A stretch of 64,000 bases of DNA. Origin: Willaertia magna (taxonomy: Eukaryota > Heterolobosea > Eutetramitea > Acrasida > Naegleriidae). Every line of letters begins with the position of its first letter. Within the stretch, counting starts at the first letter, position 1. Positions 9,133 through 19,768 of this stretch are shown here, piece after piece. The position numbers and the translations under genes are program-made. The notes under the pieces were generated by a model that saw only the letters and a program-made list of their open reading frames with translations, was not told where the DNA came from and made no database searches. The stretch is from NCBI GenBank assembly GCA_902984215.1, contig CADWAF010000943.1, positions 1-64,000 on the forward strand, in the 5' to 3' direction.

Positions 9133-10388
9133 ATGGGTATCCTTGAGAAGATAAAAGGTAAGCCTTGATGATAGTTTTGATTTTAATTGTTTCTCTATCG
9201 GAATGCTTTAGACATTGAAAATGAAATGAATAAAACTCAAAAGAACAAAGCAACCGAATACCATATCGGTTTGTTAAAGGCTAGATTGGCAAGGTGTAAG
9301 TAAATTATATCATCTTCTTTCTAATATTTCTTCATTATTACTTAGTGCGTTCTCAATTAATTGAAAATGAAAGTTCAAAAGGTGGAGGTGGTGGAACCGG
9401 TTTCGAAGCAAGAAAATCAGGAGATGCCAGAGTTGCATTAATCGGATTTCCATCTGTTGGTAAATCCACATTAATGTCCAAAATTACAAAAACTGAATCG
9501 GAAGCTGGAGCATATGAATTTACAACATTAACTTGTATTCCAGGTGTCATTGAATATAATGGGTCTAGAATTCAATTACTAGATTTACCTGGTATTATTG
9601 AAGGAGCCGCAGAAGGTAAAGGTAGAGGTAGACAAGTTATCGCAACTGCAAGAACTGCGGATTTAGTTTTAATGATGTTAGATGCTTCAAAAGGTGAAAT
9701 CCATAGACAATTATTAGAAAAAGAATTAGAATCTGTTGGTATTAGATTAAATAAACCAAGACCAAATATTTATTATAAGCCTTTAAAACAAGGTGGGTTA
9801 AGATATTCGACAACTGTAAAACAAACGAAAGGTTTAACCGAAAAGTTGGTTGGAGAGATTTTACGTGAACATAAAATATTTAATGCTGAGGTTGTATTAC
9901 GTTATGACGCTGATATTGATGATTTTATTGACATGGTTGAAGGAAATAGACAATATATTAGATGTTTAAATGTATATAATAAGGTAGATACTATAACATT
10001 AGAGGAAGTTGACAAATTAGCTAGAAAAGATGATGCTGTTGTTATTTCTTGTAATTGGGATTTGAATTTGGATTATTTAGTGGAACAAATTTGGGAACAT
10101 TTAGGTTTAGTTAGAGTTTATACAAAGAAAAAGGGAAGAGCTCCAGATTTTTCTGAACCTGTTATTTTAAGAGAAGGTTCTACAGTAGAAACAATTTGTG
10201 AAAATATTCACAAGGATATGAAGAAAAACTTTAAATATGGAATTGTTTGGGGAAGATCGTAAGTATTATTATTTTTTAGTATTTATTTAATTACCTTTTA
10301 TTATAGTGCTAAACATACACCACAAAGAGTAGGTTTAAATCACGAATTGGCAGATGAGGATGTTATACAAATTGTGACAGCAGGATAA
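9133..10388 (+). CDS. DRG2: Developmentally regulated GTP-binding protein 2 (DRG2/Rbg2), four exons
   Basis: Exons are 9133-9157, 9212-9295, 9346-10258 and 10307-10388, giving 367 residues, the usual DRG2 length. It starts MGILEKI like animal DRG2 and has the QKNKATEYHIGLLKARLA block. The G1 motif is GFPSVGKST, G3 is DLPGIIEGA and G4 is NKVD; the C-terminal TGS domain ends DEDVIQIV. YVYNKxD and RLNKxxPNIYxKP favour DRG2 over DRG1. DRG GTPases bind ribosomes, and in yeast Rbg2 partners Gir2 in translation under stress. The first exon is only 25 nt and all introns are about 48-54 nt. Three tiny N-terminal and C-terminal exons hide both ends from simple ORF calling. Confidence 0.95.
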
Positions 10389-10688
10389 ATGTATTTATTA
10401 ATAAATTATTTATTTTTCAAATAAATTCCATTACTTTACAAAAAATTATATTGTTTCGCCTTGAAGGACTAGAGAGTGTTAATTAATTAAAATATTATAC
10501 AATGTATTTTAATTCAAAGTGAGCTACCTAAAATGGAAAATTAATTTATTAAAATTAAAATTTATATTTAAAAATACTTCAACCAAAATTTTATCTAAAT
10601 TTTTTCGTATCACAAAAAAAGTTTATTCAAAAATTTTAAACAAAAAAAATTTATATTATATTATTGTAAACAAATTTAAAAAAATAAA
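10389..10688. other. Intergenic, extremely AT-rich
   Basis: This 300-bp stretch is the 3' flank of DRG2 and the promoter/5' leader of the CHD gene. It is dominated by A and T runs. Short upstream reading frames exist (from 10519) but overlap the next gene's start and look accidental. Nothing else was seen. Confidence 0.6.
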
Positions 10689-13600
10689 ATGGGAGAAAGA
10701 AAGTCTTATTCACTTAGAAAAAAAAGGGCAGTAACATACAATGAATCAGACGAAGAAGAGATGATTTATAATGGAAAAGAAAAACGTAGAGACGAAGAAT
10801 ATAAATCTGATAATGACGAATCAAGTGAAGACTTAGAAATATCCTCAACTAGCGAAGAAGAAGAAGAAGAAATTAAACCAAAACAAAGAGGTAGACCTCG
10901 CGGAAGGGGTAGAGGCAGAGGAAGAGGTAGAGGTGCTGGAAGAGCAACTTCTAGTAAAACCACTAAAGGAGGAGGAACAAAACGTAAACAACAACCAATA
11001 GAAGAAGAAATTGAAGAACAACCAAAAACCAATAATAATAAAAACAATGAAGAAGAAATTATAGAGACAGAAGATGAAGATGACGAAGGTACAAAAGATG
11101 ACGATGAAGAAATGATTGATAATTCTGTAAATTCCGAAGACTCTTCAAATGATATTGAAGCAATTGTACAAAGAAGTGTTTTACCTGAAATTCAATCCGA
11201 AGATTATTGTATTGAATATCAAGTTAAATACAAAGGTAAATCTCACTGGCATAATAAATGGTTTGAAAGAAGAAACATAATTGCTTTAGCAAATTCTAGG
11301 CTTTTATGGTTTGAAAAGAAATATCCAATAACTGATTATACTATTGATAATAATATAGATTTATGTAAGCCTAATTGGTATTTAATAGAAGATATCTTAG
11401 CGGAAAGAGAAATATTTTCTAGAAAACAATATTTCATTAAATGGAAAGATTTAAGTATGGAGAATTGTACTTGGGAAGATTTAGAAATGATAAAAGAAGT
11501 TTGCACTAAAGAACATAAGCAAAACTATAAAGATTTTATAACAAAATTTAATGATAGAGAGCCTTATACTTCTCTTACAATTAATGAGTTAAATAAGATA
11601 CGTAAAAAATCAAAATTTGTTGAATGGGATAGAGAACCGGAAGGATTGGGAGGGAATGTTAATGGTGAAGAATTAAAATTACATCCTTATCAATTAGATG
11701 GGTTAAATTGGATAAGACATAAATGGCAAAATAAGACTAATGTTATTTTAGCTGATGAAATGGGTTTAGGTAAAACTATTCAAAGTGTTTCTTTTGTTCA
11801 GGCATTATATTCAGAACATGAAATATATGGACCTTATCTTGTAATTGTTCCTCTTTCAACATTAGCTAATTGGAGAAATGAATTTACAACTTGGACTAAA
11901 TTACGTTTATGTGTTTATCAAGGTAGTCAATTGGATAGAGAAATATCTAGAAAATATGCTATTTTTGGAACTGGTGAGAATCAATCCAAATCAAATAGTG
12001 AAAAGAAGAGTTTTGTGGCGAATGTTGTTATTACCACATTTGAATCCATTTCAGCTGATTTTACTTGGTTTAAGAGTATTCAATGGCAAGCCATGATTAT
12101 TGATGAGGCTCATAAAATTAAGAATGCAAAATCTAAGGTATTATCATTACTGAAATCTATTCCTGTGGATTTTAAATTGTTATTAACTGGTACACCAATT
12201 CAAAATAATTTACAAGAATTACATACTTTACTAAACTTTTTACATCCAGAAAAGTTCCAAAAATATGAACAATTTGAAAAGGACTTTTCAACTTATTTAT
12301 CAAGTAGTAGTGAAGGTGAAAGTGAAATTCAAAAGATTTTATCACCTTATATGTTAAGAAGATTTAAGAAAGATGTAGTTAAGAATTTACCATCTCGAAC
12401 AGAATTATTAGTTAAAGTACAGTTGACATCTCTACAGAAATATTTCTATAAGAAAATATTAACAAGAAATTTTGAAACATTAACTAAAACAATAACTGGA
12501 ACAACAAAGAAGGTTAATCGTTCTTTTAGTAATATATTTGTACAATTATTGAAATGTTGTAATCATCCTTATTTATTCTTAACTCAAGAAGAAGAACCTC
12601 CAACCAATAGTGAAGAAGAGGCGAATAAGATTTTAATTCAAGCTAGTGCCAAATTAATATTAATTGATAAAATGCTTGAGAAATTAAAGGAAAGAGGGCA
12701 TAGAGTATTGATTTATAGTAAATCTACTGCTATGTTGGACATTTTGGAGGATTATGTATTATATAAACAATACGAATATCAAAGAATAGATGGTACTATT
12801 AAGGCCAGTGATAGACAAAGAAGAATAGATGAATTTAATGCACCTGATTCAAAGGATTTCGTTTTCCTTCTGTCAACTAGAGCAGGTGGTCTAGGTATCA
12901 ATTTACAAACAGCAGATACTATCTTTTTGTATGACAGTGATTGGAATCCTCATGCAGATTTCCAAGCTATGGCAAGAGTACATCGTATAGGTCAAAAACG
13001 TAAAGTAATGATTTATCGTTTAACTTGTATGAATACTGTTGAAGAAAGAGTTTTACAAATTGCTGAAAAGAAAAAAGTTTTAGAAAAGATGGTTGTAACA
13101 AAACTGTCTGAATTTGATGATTTATTGAGATATGGAGCTAAAGAACTATTTGAAAATGATACAGAAACAACAGCAGAATTAAACACAGAAGAAGGTAAAA
13201 ATTTTGTTGTTCAAAGTTTACAATCTGTTGGATTTACAGATGAACAAGTCGATCAATTATTAGATATTAGAAATCAAGATTTTCAAACGGATGAAGAACT
13301 TCACAAGTATCAAGAAGAGAAATTAAAATCTAATCCATCTGCTTTAAAACTAAACGTTTCTTTATTTACTTTATCTCAAGAAGAAAACTTTTCAGTAAAT
13401 GCTACTGCTGAGATTAACAAATCATCTGATGCAATGGATACAACTAATGATAATGAAAATGATGAGATTGTTCTTAAACCTTCCTTAATGAATACAAATG
13501 AAGAAGGATCAGAACAATTAGAAGGAGATTTCTGGGATAAATTATTAAAGGATAGATATGAAAAGGATCAAGAAAACATTAAAAGAAAAGAAAGAGAAGA

Positions 13601-14801
13601 AAAGAATAGAAGAAAAACTAGATATTCAACTGTTTTATCTTCCAGTAAATCAGAAAGTTCTAAAAATAATAAAAACATTGAGGAAAGTAGTTCTGAGTCT
13701 GAATCTGACGTAGAAGAAGATGAAGATGATGAATATAAAGAAGACCTTAGTGGAGTGGAATCTGATGGAGGAGCTGAAGTAACTACTGGTTCTTCTTCTT
13801 CAAGCTCGGTACAAGAATCTAAATTAAAGAAACAAAAAACAATGCACCCTGCTGAGGAAGAAATACATAATAATATTACCAAGAAATCAAGTGAAATTGA
13901 ACAACTTAAAGTACAATTACAAAATGCTCAGTCAACAGGGAATAAAACATTAATAGATAAATTTACAAAGGACATTAATGACAGAAAAATAATAATAGTG
14001 AATGAAGAACAAAAATTGAAGATTGTTCAAAGACAATTACAAAACCCAAATATTTCTTTTTGTTCTAGCGGTGTTAAAATTGCAGGATTTTCAAAACATC
14101 AAAGACAAGCCTTCTTAAGTGTTTTATTAAGGTATGGTGTTGGATTAAAGAAAGATACATTAAATGGTAATGATAAGTGGAAGTATTTGTGGCAGAAAGC
14201 TATTACTAATTTACATTTAAAAAAGAAGACAGTTGAACAAATTGCTAGATATGGAACTTTATTCTTTGAACATTTATCTGAACAAGTTGAAGATAAGTAT
14301 ACTCACTTTTCAGATGGTGTTCCTATTGAAGATTTAAATTATGAAAAGGTTTTAGTTCGTGTCTCTTCTCTTTTTTTAATTCATAGATTTATTTATAAAT
14401 TTGAAGAATTAAAGATTGAAAGCGATGAAGATATTGAAAAAGTGAAAGAACAGTTTGACATTGACGACGATTTTGAAACAGATATCCATAAAGTTTGGTT
14501 TACTGATACAGATTGGAGCAAAACATTAGATTTTATATTACTAAGAGGAATTGTTAAACATGGATATAATAGATGGGCAGATATGACTGGCGATAAATCT
14601 TTCCAATTCCAATATTTTGCAAAAGTTTTAATTAGAAAGTTTGGAGATGCTCAACAAAAGAGAAATCAATATTTAAAAGATAGAATTGAAATGTTAGAGA
14701 ATGCATTAAAGGCTGAATTCGAAAAACAAAAGGTAGAAGCAATTAAAACTTACAAACAGAAAAATCCTTTAACTTTTAATGCCCCTAATGAGAATAAGTA
14801 A
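10689..14801 (+). CDS. CHD1-type chromodomain helicase DNA-binding protein
   Basis: A 1370-residue intronless gene. Residues 1-140 are acidic with an AT-hook-like RGRPRGRGRGRGRGRG tract. Two chromodomains occupy about 155-300 (YCIEYQVKYKGKSHWHNKWF; QYFIKWKDLSMENCTWE). The SNF2 ATPase follows with ADEMGLGKT (about 355), IIDEAHKIKN (about 468), a TGTPIQNN block, and helicase-C motif DWNPHADFQAMARVHRIGQ (about 750). The C-terminal part (1130-1340) has SANT/SLIDE-like helices (GFSKHQRQAF, DTDWSKTLDFILL). CHD1 slides and spaces nucleosomes and can read methylated H3K4. No PHD fingers are present, which argues against the CHD3-5 class. An acidic Ser-rich linker separates the ATPase and SANT-SLIDE parts. 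Confidence 0.93.
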   Translation: MGERKSYSLRKKRAVTYNESDEEEMIYNGKEKRRDEEYKSDNDESSEDLEISSTSEEEEEEIKPKQRGRPRGRGRGRGRGRGAGRATSSKTTKGGGTKRKQQPIEEEIEEQPKTNNNKNNEEEIIETEDEDDEGTKDDDEEMIDNSVNSEDSSNDIEAIVQRSVLPEIQSEDYCIEYQVKYKGKSHWHNKWFERRNIIALANSRLLWFEKKYPITDYTIDNNIDLCKPNWYLIEDILAEREIFSRKQYFIKWKDLSMENCTWEDLEMIKEVCTKEHKQNYKDFITKFNDREPYTSLTINELNKIRKKSKFVEWDREPEGLGGNVNGEELKLHPYQLDGLNWIRHKWQNKTNVILADEMGLGKTIQSVSFVQALYSEHEIYGPYLVIVPLSTLANWRNEFTTWTKLRLCVYQGSQLDREISRKYAIFGTGENQSKSNSEKKSFVANVVITTFESISADFTWFKSIQWQAMIIDEAHKIKNAKSKVLSLLKSIPVDFKLLLTGTPIQNNLQELHTLLNFLHPEKFQKYEQFEKDFSTYLSSSSEGESEIQKILSPYMLRRFKKDVVKNLPSRTELLVKVQLTSLQKYFYKKILTRNFETLTKTITGTTKKVNRSFSNIFVQLLKCCNHPYLFLTQEEEPPTNSEEEANKILIQASAKLILIDKMLEKLKERGHRVLIYSKSTAMLDILEDYVLYKQYEYQRIDGTIKASDRQRRIDEFNAPDSKDFVFLLSTRAGGLGINLQTADTIFLYDSDWNPHADFQAMARVHRIGQKRKVMIYRLTCMNTVEERVLQIAEKKKVLEKMVVTKLSEFDDLLRYGAKELFENDTETTAELNTEEGKNFVVQSLQSVGFTDEQVDQLLDIRNQDFQTDEELHKYQEEKLKSNPSALKLNVSLFTLSQEENFSVNATAEINKSSDAMDTTNDNENDEIVLKPSLMNTNEEGSEQLEGDFWDKLLKDRYEKDQENIKRKEREEKNRRKTRYSTVLSSSKSESSKNNKNIEESSSESESDVEEDEDDEYKEDLSGVESDGGAEVTTGSSSSSSVQESKLKKQKTMHPAEEEIHNNITKKSSEIEQLKVQLQNAQSTGNKTLIDKFTKDINDRKIIIVNEEQKLKIVQRQLQNPNISFCSSGVKIAGFSKHQRQAFLSVLLRYGVGLKKDTLNGNDKWKYLWQKAITNLHLKKKTVEQIARYGTLFFEHLSEQVEDKYTHFSDGVPIEDLNYEKVLVRVSSLFLIHRFIYKFEELKIESDEDIEKVKEQFDIDDDFETDIHKVWFTDTDWSKTLDFILLRGIVKHGYNRWADMTGDKSFQFQYFAKVLIRKFGDAQQKRNQYLKDRIEMLENALKAEFEKQKVEAIKTYKQKNPLTFNAPNENK

Positions 14802-15009
14802 CCAAACAACATGATAAAATTATGCTTTTAAGGCTTCTCTCTAGTTCTGACATTAATTAATTATGGTTTACTTTTTAAATAATTCCCATTTACCTTTTAA
14901 TGTTTTCAATCAATAAAAGACAGAAAGTAAAAATTAGAAATTTTACATTTTAGAAAATTAATACTTTAAATTAAAATAATAAATTATTTTTTTTTGAAAA
15001 AAAGAAAAT

Positions 15010-15276
15010 ATGCAGTCAACTCATAATAAAACTACAGTTGTACCTCATCCTTCTGCAAGTAATCAACCTTTTGCTTATTTACCACCTTCAACTCAAGAAT
15101 TTTCTGATGTAGATATTAAACCAAGTGAAAGGAAATTAGAGGGAAACCAATCTACAATTAATTATTTCGAAAAACAACTTTCAGATATGACTGTAAGCGC
15201 AACACATTTCCTCGAAGATGTTGGAAGTAGAATTAATGAAGAAGCAGCCAACACTGATACTTTTGATTTTGTGTAA
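15010..15276 (+). CDS. Small hypothetical protein
   Basis: An 88-residue frame with an ATG after an A-rich leader (AAAGAAAATATG). The N-terminal half is polar, Pro/Ser/Gln-rich. The C-terminal half could form an amphipathic helix (INYFEKQLSDMTVSATHFLE) and ends in an acidic tail. No family was recognised and there is no signal peptide or membrane segment. Codon use resembles neighbouring genes, and it fills an otherwise empty space between two genes on the same strand, so it is probably real, though it is short. A TGTAAATAA element follows about 20 nt after the stop. Confidence 0.5.
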   Translation: MQSTHNKTTVVPHPSASNQPFAYLPPSTQEFSDVDIKPSERKLEGNQSTINYFEKQLSDMTVSATHFLEDVGSRINEEAANTDTFDFV

Positions 15277-15395
15277 ATATATTTTCCTAAAATAAATTGT
15301 AAATAATTTTAAAAAATTTAGACAAAAATTTATTCTTCGCCATTTTGTAAGCTAGCAAAATAGCAAAAGAAGAATAAAAGTTCCGTGGAAAAAAA

Positions 15396-16972
15396 ATGTC
15401 TTCACTCTATGGGAAGGATGGAATTGTTTTTCATCGTCATCAACATTTGAATAAAGCAGAACAGTTCTCAATGAAAAATAGTATCGGTATTAACAACAAT
15501 AATCAACAATTTATTAAATTACCAACAATAAAATTAACTATTAATAATGAAAATCCACAACAACAACAAATAATAAAAAAATTTAATAAATTAATGAAAA
15601 GAAGATTACAAATTTTAACAAATCATTTCCAAACAATTAATTTAAATAATAACATTGAACTAAATAACTGTACAAATAATAATAAATTTTTACAAAAACA
15701 TCCAATGACATCTTTCCCAATAGAACCCATCTCTTTACCTAATAACACTAACGACAACACTAACAAACAAATTTATTTAAAAAACAATATAAAAAAATCT
15801 AAAAAAACAAAATTTGAATTATTTATTGATTTTATCCATCTTTCCAAATGGTTAACTGTAATTATTGGATCCATCCCTTGTCTCACTTATACTGTCTTTC
15901 TAAGGATTTTAAGGGATGTTATGCTTTTTTTATTAGATAAAATTGCAATACCTACGATAAGGCTTTTTAAAAGATTATTTCCCTCCAAAATGGATTTGAG
16001 CGGGAAAGAAACTGTAGATTGTAAAAGTTCATCATTGATACAAAAAGTAAAGGATTATATAATTTTAACACATTTATATTTTGTTCATCCAGTTTCAAAG
16101 TATTTTGGAAAATTATTTTTTACCGCTTTTTTTAATAGTATGGAAGTAATTTATGAAAGTAAATTAATGGAAAATGTAAATAGTTTAAATGCTTTTGAAT
16201 ATTATTGGTTAATGAATAGTGGTAGTAGTAATAAGAATAGTGAAAAGATAACTAAACATTTAACGTTGAGGGAAGAACAATTAATTAGAGAGAAAGGACC
16301 TTTTGTATTTGGTGTTGGTAATCAAAGAAGTTTAGCTGATGGAATAGCTCAATCGTATTATAAAACGCCAAATTTTGTGACATTAATGAATATTGAAATG
16401 GCTTTCTTTCCAGTAAGTAATTTTTTAAAAATAGTTAATCATTAATTATTTTAAAATTTAATAATTAAAATTTAAATAGATATTTGGTTGGATAAGTTAT
16501 GGCTTTGGTAGTGAGATTTTAATAAGACAAAGTCCTAAACAATCATGGGCAGTAATTGAAAATATGAAAGATATGGTTAGACGTGGTGTTGTTCAAACAA
16601 TGATTTATCCAGAAGGTGCACGTCAAACTTCAGATACTTATGAATTATTACCTTATAAAACTGGATTATTTGTTTTGGCAATTGAAACACAAGCAAGTGT
16701 TGTTCCAGTAAGTATTTTTGCGCCATCATTATTTACAATCTTTTTAAAAAAATTAGGTTGTACATTATGGGGTAGATAAGGTGTGGCCTTATAATGATTG
16801 GAAATTACATTCTAATAAGAAGGCTTATTTGATAATTGGAGAACCAATTGAAACGAAGGGAATGACAATTAATCAAAGATATGAATTATTAGAGATATAT
16901 AGACAACGAGTGAAAGATATGATAAAACGAATGGAACAAAGATTAATGATGGAAGAAAGGAATAAGAAATAA
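15396..16972 (+). CDS. PlsC-like glycerolipid acyltransferase, three exons, altered catalytic His
   Basis: Exons are 15396-16412, 16480-16707 and 16757-16972; introns of 67 and 49 nt both begin GTAAGT. The product has 486 residues. Residues 1-140 are Asn-rich and low in complexity, and a hydrophobic stretch near 150-190 may anchor it in the ER. The acyltransferase core has motif I GNQRSLADG, motif III YPEGARQTS and a VVPVVHYG block. In this family motif I normally reads NHx4D; here His is Gln (CAA), although Asn and Asp are kept. The second splice is supported because it removes an early stop and restores the conserved VVP block. The enzyme may use another mechanism or be inactive. Substrate unknown. 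Confidence 0.75.
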
Positions 16973-17015
16973 TTGAAAAGTAATGATTTTATTTACAATA
17001 ATGAAGTTAGTCAAG

Positions 17016-17558
17016 TTAATGTGAAGATGAAGCATGTTCCTTTTTCTTATTTAAGTAATCCTCAGTTGCGGCCTTTATAGCCTCTTCAGCTAATAAACTA
17101 CAATGTTTTTTAACTGGAGGTAAGGCTAAATGTGAGGAAATATCCTTGTTAGTTATTCTCATACAATCTTCAATATACTTTCCTTTCACTAATTCAGTTG
17201 CATAACTAGAACTAGCTATTGCACTTCCACACCCAAAGGTTTTAAAAGCTGCATCTATAACTTTACCATTTTCATCTACTTTTATTTGAAATTTTAGAAC
17301 GTCACCACAAGAAGGAGCTCCAACTATTGCTGTACCAACATTTGGATCGTTTTTATCTAAATTACCAACATTTCTTGGACGTTTGTAATGGTCAATTACT
17401 TTATCCGAATATTTATTTCTTTTTTGAAGTTGACTAGAGGCTGGGTTAGTTAATACAATTAAATTTTTATGTTCATTAAATAGGCTATTGAAATTATTAG
17501 ATAGTTTTTTGGAGTATTTAGTTTGTGTTACGCCAGTTGACAAGATTCTTTTTAACAT
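17016..17558 (-). CDS. ISCU: Mitochondrial iron-sulfur cluster scaffold IscU/ISCU
   Basis: 180 residues with a Ser/Thr/Lys-rich N-terminal extension of about 50 residues that looks like a mitochondrial targeting peptide, then the whole IscU fold: YSDKVIDHYKRPRNVGNLD, GAPSCGDVLKFQI with the first cluster-ligand Cys and Asp, FKTFGCGSAIASSSYATE with the second Cys, and LPPVKKHCS with the third Cys and the LPPVK motif bound by the Hsp70 chaperone. It assembles [2Fe-2S] clusters with the desulfurase NFS1 in the matrix. The gene has no intron. It is convergent with the acyltransferase gene, whose stop is 43 bp away. Confidence 0.96.
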   Translation of the reverse strand: MLKRILSTGVTQTKYSKKLSNNFNSLFNEHKNLIVLTNPASSQLQKRNKYSDKVIDHYKRPRNVGNLDKNDPNVGTAIVGAPSCGDVLKFQIKVDENGKVIDAAFKTFGCGSAIASSSYATELVKGKYIEDCMRITNKDISSHLALPPVKKHCSLLAEEAIKAATEDYLNKKKEHASSSH

Positions 17559-17923
17559 GTTTTTTTTATTTATGAATTAAAATCCCTTTACTTTAGTTTT
17601 TGAAGATTTAAATAATGCATTTATATAATTTGACGGAAGTCCGTAATTAGTTGGTGTATCAGGATGCACAAACACAATGAAGAAAAATCTTAAAGGAATT
17701 CCATTCAATAAGAAAATTACATAATTTGTAATTTATTATAGTAATTGACAATGATGATTAATATTAATTTTTGTTCATTAGGCATCAATATACGAATATA
17801 AAACACATTTAAATGGAAAGTTTAAAAACACTTTAAAAAACATTCTTTTTTTAAAACCCTTTTCAAATTAACAACCATCCCTCCAAAAACTTTCCTTAAT
17901 TGTTAGAGCTGCTCGTTGAAGAA
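17559..17923. other. Divergent promoter region between ISCU and the next gene
   Basis: About 365 bp with no recognisable gene. It holds a short inverted repeat ACGGA-AG-TCCGT at 17633-17644 and A/T runs. It presumably carries the promoters of both flanking genes. Confidence 0.5.
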
Positions 17924-18469
17924 ATGCCCAACGACACGATTATTAATTTTTTTAAAAAACTGTTTGAAATGATTTTCGTCGAGATGATTGCTACTAATGT
18001 AATAACAAGGGTTGAGGATGCTGTTGAGGCTAATGCTGCTTCAGTGGTTGTTCAAGTTTGTTTAGAAGAAATGGGAAGTAATAATATTTTTCAAATAATG
18101 GAAGATGAGTACATAACATGTTATGAACATCCCTTACAAATATCTACAGAAAAGTCTGTAATGAGTCAATTAGATTTTGAAGATACTGAAACAAGTTATT
18201 CTAATGTAATAATAAGGAAAGAAGGAAATGAAAATAACATCATAACGGGACAAAAGAAAAGAAGAAGAAATTTCTTTTCAATATTTACTTTTTTAATAGA
18301 AGCTTTAAGCTTTAAAAGAAGAAAAACAATAACTAAAGTTGATGCTAAAGTAAAAAATAGTACACCTTTGAGGAATGATATAATAGAGATAGAGTTAAAT
18401 GAAATAGAAAAGAAATCAAGCAACAATGGATTTTTGCTTTCTCCTCCACCTTGTTGCTTAATAAAATAA
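17924..18469 (+). CDS. Hypothetical protein
   Basis: The first ATG is at 17924; the open frame extends upstream to 17900 only through a TTG. The 181-residue product has a moderately hydrophobic N-terminus, an acidic middle, a basic segment (KKRRRNFFSIF) followed by a hydrophobic stretch, and a second basic stretch (SFKRRKT). It ends PPPCCLIK, so Cys is fourth from the end as in prenylated CaaX proteins, but a final Lys is unusual for the prenyltransferases. No family was recognised. Possibly membrane-associated. Moderate confidence that it is a gene, low confidence about any role. Confidence 0.5.
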   Translation: MPNDTIINFFKKLFEMIFVEMIATNVITRVEDAVEANAASVVVQVCLEEMGSNNIFQIMEDEYITCYEHPLQISTEKSVMSQLDFEDTETSYSNVIIRKEGNENNIITGQKKRRRNFFSIFTFLIEALSFKRRKTITKVDAKVKNSTPLRNDIIEIELNEIEKKSSNNGFLLSPPPCCLIK

Positions 18470-18627
18470 AATTGACATGTAGAACCAACAACTGTATTTT
18501 TTGTTATGAGCTTAAATCTCATTGTAATGAGGTTATTTATTGTAAATACATAAAACAAAGAGGCGATTTTTATTAAAAAAATTATTCGTATTTCTATAAT
18601 TTCAAAGTTAATTATAAATTTTTTATT

Positions 18628-19686
18628 TTATAAATAATCTTTACATAATTCCAAACAGATATTCCACAAATTATCTTGAAACTCCTTCTCATTAACCAAA
18701 GGATTAACTATTTCATCTGCATCTTTACATTCAGTATAATAATGACCTCCCTTAAGTTGTGCTAAGGCACAATAAATAGATGTTTGAGATCCATAATATG
18801 GTTCCTTACAAACCAAACGATAAGGTGCACTAGGTAATAAATATAATATATCCATATGTCTATGAATATTTGTGGCAACCATTCCAGGATTTAAAGGAAC
18901 ACATTTTGGTCTATTTTCTTGACAAGTTGTTGTTGCTGTATCTAACAACTTTTCTTCTTCTTCTTCTTGTAATAATCTGTCAAATCTTTTGGATAAGGCA
19001 GCGATTGCAAGTTTAGATCTTACATATAAATTAAATCTTGGAATATCTGAACAATTTCCTAAAACTCTTTCTTTTGTAAAGTTAAAATTTTTCATTTCAC
19101 TCTTTTTAATTTCATTAATTGTAAAGGAACTTAAATTTAATATTTTTGAATCAGAATGTTCCTTTAATTTTGGTAATAATAACATTGTCAATAAGAAATG
19201 ACCTACACAATTAACACCAAACTGTTTTTCAATTCCTTGTTTTGTTGTGGAATATGGTGTATAACAAACACCAGCATTATTAATTAAAATGTGACAAGTT
19301 GAAAAAGTTTCTATAAATTTTGTGGCAAACTCCTTTACATGATTTAAATCATTAAGATCTAAATGCATTACTACCAATTTTCCATTTGTTTTCTTTTTAG
19401 TTTCCTTTTCTAACAATTTCCTTGTTTCTTCACCACTTTTCATATCTCTTACAGCCAAAATTACTGTACCATTCAATTCATATAATTTTCTTGCTGTTTC
19501 ATAACCAATTCCATTTGGAGCAACACCCGTGACGATAATTATCTTTCCACTCAAATCAGATTGATTAATTAAATCATTGGAAACAACTTCACCTTGAGCA
19601 TTTCTCCACACAAAATAAAGTCCAATAAAAAGACATGAAATAGTTGCAAGAAAAGGAACTGAAGTAATTACTTCAACGAAATTCAT
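18628..19686 (-). CDS. Membrane-anchored short-chain dehydrogenase/reductase
   Basis: 352 residues. A hydrophobic segment at about 9-28 probably anchors it to a membrane. The classical SDR fold follows: nucleotide-binding TGVAPNGIGYETA (TGx3GxG-like, with one extra residue), NNAGV, a catalytic Ser in LNLSSFT, and the active-site YVRSK (YxxxK). Next is PGMVATNIHRH, as in retinol dehydrogenase/WWOX-type members. These enzymes use NAD(P)H to reduce or oxidise lipids, retinoids or steroids; the substrate here is unknown. Length and layout are normal. No intron was seen. It ends 158 bp from the convergent neighbour's stop. Confidence 0.88.
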   Translation of the reverse strand: MNFVEVITSVPFLATISCLFIGLYFVWRNAQGEVVSNDLINQSDLSGKIIIVTGVAPNGIGYETARKLYELNGTVILAVRDMKSGEETRKLLEKETKKKTNGKLVVMHLDLNDLNHVKEFATKFIETFSTCHILINNAGVCYTPYSTTKQGIEKQFGVNCVGHFLLTMLLLPKLKEHSDSKILNLSSFTINEIKKSEMKNFNFTKERVLGNCSDIPRFNLYVRSKLAIAALSKRFDRLLQEEEEEKLLDTATTTCQENRPKCVPLNPGMVATNIHRHMDILYLLPSAPYRLVCKEPYYGSQTSIYCALAQLKGGHYYTECKDADEIVNPLVNEKEFQDNLWNICLELCKDYL

Positions 19687-19768
19687 TGTTATCTTTTTTT
19701 TTATTTTGATTTGAAAGGTGAAATTTTTGTTTCGTAAGTCTCAAATATTACAACAAAAAGTTCGAGCA

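Noticed and set aside
13568..13882. Minus-strand Ser-rich ORF
   Set aside because: Antisense of the acidic linker in the CHD gene; Ser/Glu complementarity explains it.
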